Source: CAYLNK01 sp964384675
GTDB taxonomy: Bacteria > Acidobacteriota > Thermoanaerobaculia > UBA5066
Reading direction: 5' to 3'
Assembly: GCA_964384675.1 (NCBI GenBank)
Contig: CAYLNK010000180.1
Location: 1-13,312, forward strand
Length of the DNA: 13,312 nt
The notes beneath the pieces were generated by a model. The model was given only the letters and a program-made list of their open reading frames with translations, had not been told where the DNA came from and made no database searches. Positions 7,951 to 11,789 of the stretch are shown here, one piece after another; position 1 is the first letter of the stretch; each line of letters opens with the position of its first letter. Made by a program: the position numbers and the translations under genes.

Positions 7951-8447
7951 CAGTTCCCCCTCCCGTCGGTCTCGAGGCTCTCGGGCAGGAGCCGCTGGTG
8001 GTGCTGCCGGAGCTTGTCGGAGAGGGTCCGGCAGAACGCCTTGTAGACCTTCAAGGCGAGGGCCGTGTCGGTCGACAGGAGCGCGTCGAAGTCGCGCCGC
8101 GGCAGGACGAACAGCTCCACCTTCGTCTCGGCGACGACGCGGGCGCTCGTCAGCACGTCGTCGACGAGGGTCATCTCGCCGAACAGCTCGCCCGGGCCCA
8201 TGCCGCCGAGCCGCACCTCGCGGGCGCCGTCGGTCTTGATGACCCCGACGGTGCCCTCCTTGAGGACGTAGAGCGCCTCGCCGAGCGCGTTCTGCTCGAC
8301 GATGACGTCGCCGGACGGCCGGCTCTCGGTCCGCGCGATGGCGGCCAGCCGGGTCGTCTCGTCGAAGTTGAGACCGCGGAAGATCGGCAGCTTCTGGAAA
8401 AGCTCGATCCCCTCGACGCCGTCGAAGAAGCCCGCGAGTGTTTCCAC
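7950..8447 (-). CDS. Stand-alone cyclic-nucleotide-binding-like domain protein
   Basis: This 165-residue protein consists of a CRP-type jelly-roll domain and a short C-terminal helix, with no DNA-binding domain. Recognisable segments are LFQKLPIFRGLNFDETTRLA, GDVIVEQNALGEALYVLKEG and the phosphate-binding cassette region GPGELFGEMTLVDD, followed by TSARVVAETKVELFVLPR. At the place where cAMP/cGMP binders have Arg-Ser/Ala (R-S/A-A), this protein reads L-T-S-A-R, so the phosphate-contacting Arg appears absent or displaced. It may bind another ligand or act without one. The start is GTG 8447, 13 bases after the epimerase stop, with a TAAGAT hexamer 10 bases upstream. Its stop overlaps the pilT-like start, so stoichiometric production with that ATPase is likely. 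A regulatory subunit for pilus retraction is an inference from this coupling. Confidence 0.88.
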   Translation of the reverse strand: METLAGFFDGVEGIELFQKLPIFRGLNFDETTRLAAIARTESRPSGDVIVEQNALGEALYVLKEGTVGVIKTDGAREVRLGGMGPGELFGEMTLVDDVLTSARVVAETKVELFVLPRRDFDALLSTDTALALKVYKAFCRTLSDKLRQHHQRLLPESLETDGRGN

Positions 8448-8457
8448 AGTGCGCGGG

Positions 8458-8463
8458 ATCTTA
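8458..8463 (-). promoter_or_regulatory. Weak candidate -10 (TAAGAT) for the CNB-pilT pair
   Basis: On the minus strand TAAGAT lies 10 bases before GTG 8447 and overlaps the TAA stop of the epimerase gene. No -35 match is visible. It may give the CNB-pilT pair its own short-leader transcript, or it may be chance. Confidence 0.2.
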
Positions 8464-9348
8464 ACCGGAAACGCCCGCCGGAGAACCGTGGGAAATCCGG
8501 AGCCAGAGGCGCCGCGACTCCCCAGGCGCGATCCAGAGGAGGCCGTCGCCGGTGTTGAGCGCGTCGGCCCCCGCGGTCCAGGGCTCCACGCAGACGAAGT
8601 CCTTTCCCGCCAGGGTCCAGACGACCCAGCGGGTCATCTCGGGCGAGCCCTCGATCGCGATCGTGGGCGCCCCGGGGCGCATTAACGCGCTGGCGGCCTT
8701 GCCGTGGTCCAGGAGGTGCAGGTCGACCTCGGGAAGGGTGAGGTCGATTCCGCGGAGGTCGACCTCGGCCTTCGTGACGTTGTCGAACGCCCGGCTCGCG
8801 GCCGTCTCCACGCGGGTCTCTCCTTTCGCGGCGTCGGGCACGTGGAAGTACGGGTGGAACCCGACGTGGAGCGGCATCGGCTCCTCCCCGCGGTTCGCGT
8901 ACTGCTGGTCGATCGTGAGCGTCCGGCCGGCGAGGGAGAACGTGAAGTCGAGCCGGAAGTCGAACGGGAACTGCCGGCGGGTCTCCTCGCTCGACTCGAG
9001 AGAGACGGTGATCCAGGCCCCTCCAGCGCCGCTGCCCCGGGCCCCCTCGCTCCACGGCAGGTTGCGCGCGAAGCCGTGCTGTCTCATCGGGTGCTCCCCT
9101 CCGGCCCGGACGTACCGATCGCCCGTCAGGCGCCCCGCCGTCGGGAAGAGGATCGGGATCCCGCCGCGCACGTTCTTCGCCGGGTCGAGGAGCGTCGTTT
9201 CGTCGAGGGCGAGGACGGGGCCGTCCGCCGTCTCGAAGCGCGTGACGAGGCCGCCCCGGGCGGGCGCCAGCTCGACGGTGGATCCGCTCGAGCCGTCCGA
9301 CAGCACGACGAGGTCGACCGGACCGGGCCGGGACGTGACGACGAACAT
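8461..9348 (-). CDS. Aldose 1-epimerase family protein (hexose / hexose-6-phosphate mutarotase-like)
   Basis: This 295-residue protein starts at ATG 9348 with a strong Shine-Dalgarno sequence (GAGGAGG about 6 bases upstream); the frame extends further upstream but only as antisense of neighbouring genes. Family marks are RGGIPILFPTAGRL (residues 61-74), MRQHGFARNLPW with H81, HVGFHPYFHVP with the catalytic His region H151/H155, and the catalytic glutamate E245 in VCVEPWTAGADALN. These fit the galactose mutarotase fold, which interconverts alpha and beta anomers of sugars. RGGIPILFP with GFAR resembles the YeaD/LacX branch more than classical GalM, so a phosphorylated hexose substrate is possible but unproven. 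No signal peptide is visible. It is followed closely by the CNB-pilT pair and is divergent from the secreted protein gene at 9397. Confidence 0.9.
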   Translation of the reverse strand: MFVVTSRPGPVDLVVLSDGSSGSTVELAPARGGLVTRFETADGPVLALDETTLLDPAKNVRGGIPILFPTAGRLTGDRYVRAGGEHPMRQHGFARNLPWSEGARGSGAGGAWITVSLESSEETRRQFPFDFRLDFTFSLAGRTLTIDQQYANRGEEPMPLHVGFHPYFHVPDAAKGETRVETAASRAFDNVTKAEVDLRGIDLTLPEVDLHLLDHGKAASALMRPGAPTIAIEGSPEMTRWVVWTLAGKDFVCVEPWTAGADALNTGDGLLWIAPGESRRLWLRISHGSPAGVSG

Positions 9349-9360
9349 CGAAGCCTCCTC

Positions 9361-9390
9361 TCGACAAGGCACGGGGCAAGAGGGCATTCT
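9361..9390 (+). promoter_or_regulatory. Candidate promoter (TCGACA - 18 bp - CATTCT)
   Basis: TCGACA (9361-9366) resembles a -35 box with one mismatch to TTGACA. It is spaced 18 bases from CATTCT (9385-9390), a weak -10. The -10 ends 6 bases before ATG 9397, which has no Shine-Dalgarno sequence, so the transcript would be leaderless. Confidence 0.35.
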
Positions 9391-9396
9391 GCCGCG

Positions 9397-10437
9397 ATGC
9401 GGGCGATCGTAAGGGAGACCGGGCTCCGCGCCGTCGTGGCGGCCGCGACGCTCTCCCTCGCGCCGCCGGTCACCGCGTACGAGGGGCCGATGCACCGGGC
9501 TCTCGCCGAGTCCGTCTTCGTGGTTTCCCCGGCGGCCCGGTCGCGGGTCCCCGAGCGGTACCTGGGAGCGGTCTACAAGGGGGCGGAGGACGCGGACCAG
9601 CCGAACGCCCGCTGCGATCTCCATGGGGGCTTGGCCGGGGGCGGGGCCGCCGAGGCGCAGCGGCTCCTCGACTACCTGCTCCGGAGCCGCGACGAGAAAT
9701 GGTCCTCGAACCGGGCGCTCGTCCTGGGCCGCCTCCTCCACCTGGTCGCCGACGCCACGGTCCCGGACTCGATCGCGCGCGGCGATCCCAACGCGGTGTC
9801 GGAGCTCTTCGCCGACCGGCAGGTCGCGCTCTTTCGCGAGCGGCGCGAACCGCAGGCATCCCTGCGCGATCTCCTGGCCGCGGCCGCGCGAGACACCCGC
9901 TGGGCCGACGACCCGGCCGAGGACGCCCCCGCGCGCCTTCGAGCGGCCGTGAACCTCGGGATCGACATCGTCCTGCGCCTGTCGCCGACGGATGGCCGGG
10001 ACGCCGGGGAGGACGGCGGCGTCGCGGTCTTCGTCGTGGACCGGATCGCGAGAGGGGGCGCGCCACGGTCGGAGAGTCCCGACCAGCTCGGGCTGTCCGT
10101 GCTCGAGTGGGCCACCCGGTCGAACGGGAGCGAGAAGATCCACAGGCTGGTCGTCTTCAATCCGACGTCGTTGTGCGGTCGTGAGGTCGTCATCCACTCC
10201 GGCGCGCTCAGCTGGCCGGTGGCCACGGTCCTTCCCCCGCACACGTTCCGGAAGCTCGAGCTGCGCACGCCCACCGCCCTGAACCGGCGTCTGACCCGGG
10301 TGGAGACGCGGGCGAGCCAGCTCTGCCCGCCGGGGTCGGACACCGCCTCGACGGTCGCGATCCGCGCCTCGGCCACGGTGGCCGGGACCGCCGGAGACGC
10401 TCCCGACATCGACGGCGTCCCGGTGCTCCCCTACTGA
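9397..10437 (+). CDS. Secreted protein, possibly zinc-dependent phospholipase C / P1-nuclease-like
   Basis: This 346-residue protein starts with an export signal: MRAIVRETGLR, then the hydrophobic AVVAAATLSLAPP, with a likely signal peptidase I site at VTA|YE (about residue 27). Residues ~30-230 are helical and contain MHRALAES (H33), DADQPNARCDLHGG and, most tellingly, LGRLLHLVADATVPDS, whose H115-x3-D119 resembles the LHxxxDxxxPxH metal-binding helix of bacterial zinc-dependent phospholipase C and S1/P1 nucleases. The His after the proline in those enzymes is not seen here (PDS), so a full metal site is doubtful. Residues ~240-346 look like a beta-rich domain (LVVFNPTSLCGREVVIHSG). ATG 9397 was chosen because it creates the signal peptide. 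The 3' end overlaps the convergent SDR gene by 7 bases. The function is not recognised with confidence. Confidence 0.75.
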   Translation: MRAIVRETGLRAVVAAATLSLAPPVTAYEGPMHRALAESVFVVSPAARSRVPERYLGAVYKGAEDADQPNARCDLHGGLAGGGAAEAQRLLDYLLRSRDEKWSSNRALVLGRLLHLVADATVPDSIARGDPNAVSELFADRQVALFRERREPQASLRDLLAAAARDTRWADDPAEDAPARLRAAVNLGIDIVLRLSPTDGRDAGEDGGVAVFVVDRIARGGAPRSESPDQLGLSVLEWATRSNGSEKIHRLVVFNPTSLCGREVVIHSGALSWPVATVLPPHTFRKLELRTPTALNRRLTRVETRASQLCPPGSDTASTVAIRASATVAGTAGDAPDIDGVPVLPY

Positions 10438-11120
10438 AGAGTCGCCGCGACCTCCTCGATCCGCTCCGACTCCACGATCACCTGGCCCGACGCGGGGGAG
10501 AGCGCGCTCGCGAGCATGGCCCGGGCCACGGCGCGAGCCTCGACCGCGCGGTACCTCCGGAGGGGCCCCACCAGGGCGAAGCGGACCGCGCGCACGATGG
10601 CGATCCCGGCGGTCTCGCCGGGGCGGCTCTCGGCGCGGGCGCCGTCTAGGAACGACGGGCGGAAAAGGAAGAGCGCCGGGAGACCGAGCGCCGCGAGCGC
10701 ATCCTCGGCCTCTCCCTTGACACGGCTGTAGAAGACGCGGGACGAGGAGTCGGCGCCGAGGGCGCTCACCGCGAGGAGACGGGCGGCACGGCCGGCCTTC
10801 GCCGCGCGTCCCACACCGACCACGTAGTCGTGATCGACACGGCGGAACGCCTCGCGGCTGCCGGCCTTCCCGATCGTCGTCCCGAGCGTGACGAAGACGT
10901 CGGCTCCCGCCGGCACGGAGGTCGTGTCGACCCGCTCGAAATCCACGATCCGCTCCTCGAGCTTCGGGTGTGCGCGGCCGGAGGGGCGGCGCACCAGGGA
11001 CACCACTCGAGCGTAGGCCCCGCTCGAGAGGAGGGCCTCGACGAGGTGTCCGCCGACGAGCCCGCTGGCCCCGGCGACGACCGCGATCCGTCCCGCGCCG
11101 TCCCGGACCGGGTCTGTCAC
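10431..11120 (-). CDS. Atypical SDR, NAD(P)-binding Rossmann oxidoreductase (HTATIP2/TIP30-like)
   Basis: This 229-residue protein begins with a dinucleotide-binding loop, GASGLVGG (residues 17-24), after the strand RIAVVA. RRPSGR follows the second strand and could contact a cofactor phosphate. VFVTLGTTIGKAGS and VSALGADSSSRVFYSRVKGE match the bacterial HTATIP2-like NAD(P)H-binding family; the last segment holds the Y131-x3-K135 pair of short-chain dehydrogenases. The length is normal for this family, whose substrates are mostly unknown. The start is GTG 11120-11118, which overlaps the TGA of the upstream zinc protein (GTGA), so the two genes are translationally coupled. Upstream extension of the frame is antisense noise. 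Its stop TAG overlaps the stop region of the convergent secreted protein gene. Confidence 0.88.
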   Translation of the reverse strand: MTDPVRDGAGRIAVVAGASGLVGGHLVEALLSSGAYARVVSLVRRPSGRAHPKLEERIVDFERVDTTSVPAGADVFVTLGTTIGKAGSREAFRRVDHDYVVGVGRAAKAGRAARLLAVSALGADSSSRVFYSRVKGEAEDALAALGLPALFLFRPSFLDGARAESRPGETAGIAIVRAVRFALVGPLRRYRAVEARAVARAMLASALSPASGQVIVESERIEEVAATLQ

Positions 11121-11551
11121 TTCTTCCCGAAGAGGCGGTCGAACGCGGAGCGCGCGTGGTCGGGCGTGGCGGCGCCGACGGACGTGCGGCCCTTGAGGTC
11201 CATCTGGATCGTCGCTTCGTAGAACGCGCAGTCGTTCGCCCGCGCCTTCGACGGGATCGGCGCCGTGAGCTCCTTGCGGCACTGGTAGTGGGCCGCCGTG
11301 TCGAAGTGGCGGCACTGCACGCACGCGTGGAGGGCGGCGCCGCACTTCCTGCAGGTGGCGTCCGGAGCGACGTCGACGTCGCCCCGCTCGCCACAGGACT
11401 TGCAGCGGAACACCTCGTCCCGGTGGGGGTCCGCTCCGCGCCCCTTCGGCGCCCCCTCGAGGCGCTGTGGACGGTCGTCGCCGAAGCCGCCGCCGGACGG
11501 CGCTCGCGACGCGCCGTCCTGGTATCCGCTCTGCCGATATTTCCGATCCAT
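11117..11551 (-). CDS. Cys-rich zinc-binding protein of unknown function
   Basis: This 144-residue protein has a low-complexity, charged N-terminus (residues 1-45) and a cysteine-rich core. C50-K-S-C53 and C67-R-K-C70 form one zinc ribbon. C77-V-Q-C80-RHFD with C91-R and a lone C108 (ANDCAFYE) form a second set. The C-terminus is a charged helix (SAFDRLFGKK). The CxxCRHFD...QCR...I..K...NxCxxF pattern is familiar to me from uncharacterised conserved bacterial proteins. DNA, RNA or protein binding is plausible, but nothing shows which. ATG 11551 is preceded at 6 bases by TAGACT, suggesting a leaderless mRNA. The gene is divergent from the aromatic attenuator (48 bases apart) and coupled to the SDR gene downstream. 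Confidence 0.82.
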   Translation of the reverse strand: MDRKYRQSGYQDGASRAPSGGGFGDDRPQRLEGAPKGRGADPHRDEVFRCKSCGERGDVDVAPDATCRKCGAALHACVQCRHFDTAAHYQCRKELTAPIPSKARANDCAFYEATIQMDLKGRTSVGAATPDHARSAFDRLFGKK

Positions 11552-11557
11552 GGGGCC

Positions 11558-11563
11558 AGTCTA
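11558..11563 (-). promoter_or_regulatory. Candidate -10 (TAGACT) for the zinc protein-SDR operon
   Basis: On the minus strand TAGACT ends 6 bases before ATG 11551, and no Shine-Dalgarno sequence is present. No -35 consensus is visible. It fits a leaderless promoter sharing the 48-base divergent spacer with the attenuator promoter. Confidence 0.4.
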
Positions 11564-11586
11564 CCCGCGGGGCTTGACGACGGGTG

Positions 11587-11592
11587 TAAGGT
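11587..11592 (+). promoter_or_regulatory. Candidate -10 (TAAGGT) for the aromatic attenuator transcript
   Basis: TAAGGT ends 7 bases before ATG 11600, so transcription would start at or one base before the leader peptide start codon. TTGACG at 11574-11579 lies only 7 bases from it, too close to be its -35 partner. No Shine-Dalgarno sequence precedes the leader ATG, in keeping with a leaderless start. Confidence 0.45.
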
Positions 11593-11599
11593 CTCCCGG

Positions 11600-11683
11600 A
11601 TGACTCGCGTGCTCGGCTTCGCCTCGTTTACCACCTGCGGCGGATATCCGTATCCGCCGACGGGAGGGGAGGCGGCCGGCTAG
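11600..11683 (+). CDS. Phe/Tyr leader peptide of the PDT-DAHP synthase attenuator
   Basis: This is a 27-codon open frame from ATG 11600 to TAG 11681. It begins MTRVLGFASF and then contains CGGYPYPP. Phe codons lie at 11618 and 11627 and Tyr codons at 11645 and 11651, so four of 27 residues are end products of the pathway encoded downstream. Both Tyr codons fall in and beside the loop of a hairpin (11638-11659). The stop lies before the terminator, so a ribosome that finishes translation would sit on the region needed for antitermination. The peptide itself is probably without function; ribosome stalling when charged Phe- or Tyr-tRNA is scarce would be the signal. There is no Trp codon, so it is not a trp-type leader. 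Confidence 0.8.
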   Translation: MTRVLGFASFTTCGGYPYPPTGGEAAG

Positions 11684-11727
11684 AGCCCGACACCGCCCAC
11701 GGCCGACTCGTTGCGGCCCCCCTCCCG
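11631..11727 (+). promoter_or_regulatory. Attenuator: mutually exclusive 1:2 hairpin and 2:3 antiterminator
   Basis: Hairpin 1:2 pairs CGGCGGAT (11638-11645) with ATCCGCCG (11652-11659) around a 6-base loop. It can extend by pairing CCTG (11634-11637) with CGGG (11661-11664) across a bulged A. The alternative 2:3 structure pairs CGGGAGGGG (11661-11669) with CCCCTCCCG (11719-11727), nine perfect pairs. The latter segment is most of the 5' arm of the terminator. The two folds share 11661-11664, and 2:3 excludes the terminator, as in classical amino acid operon attenuators. All pairings were read directly from the sequence; no energies were computed. Confidence 0.75.
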
Positions 11728-11752
11728 ACCGGAGGGGGGCCGTTTCTTTTTT
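11714..11752 (+). terminator. Rho-independent terminator of the attenuator (3:4 hairpin)
   Basis: A perfect 12-base-pair stem, CGGCCCCCCTCC (11714-11725) with GGAGGGGGGCCG (11731-11742), encloses the 5-base loop CGACC. It is followed at once by TTTCTTTTTT (11743-11752), a striking T tract in such GC-rich DNA. It lies between the leader peptide and the PDT-DAHP synthase start, so it must be conditional rather than the end of a gene. Confidence 0.92.
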
Positions 11753-11789
11753 CGCCCACCGAAGACGCGACGCATGGAAGGAGAGCCCG

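Noticed and set aside
5647..8046. 799-codon plus-strand open frame
   Set aside because: It is antisense to the MFS, pilT-like and CNB-like genes, with a repetitive Arg/Glu/Asp composition and no recognisable fold.
11574..11579. TTGACG as the -35 box of the attenuator promoter
   Set aside because: It lies only 7 bases from the TAAGGT hexamer; 16-18 are needed, and no other -10 at the right distance was found.
11600..11752. T-box riboswitch or trp-type leader upstream of the DAHP synthase
   Set aside because: No T-box consensus or specifier-loop architecture is visible, and the leader contains no Trp codon; a leader-peptide attenuator explains all elements.
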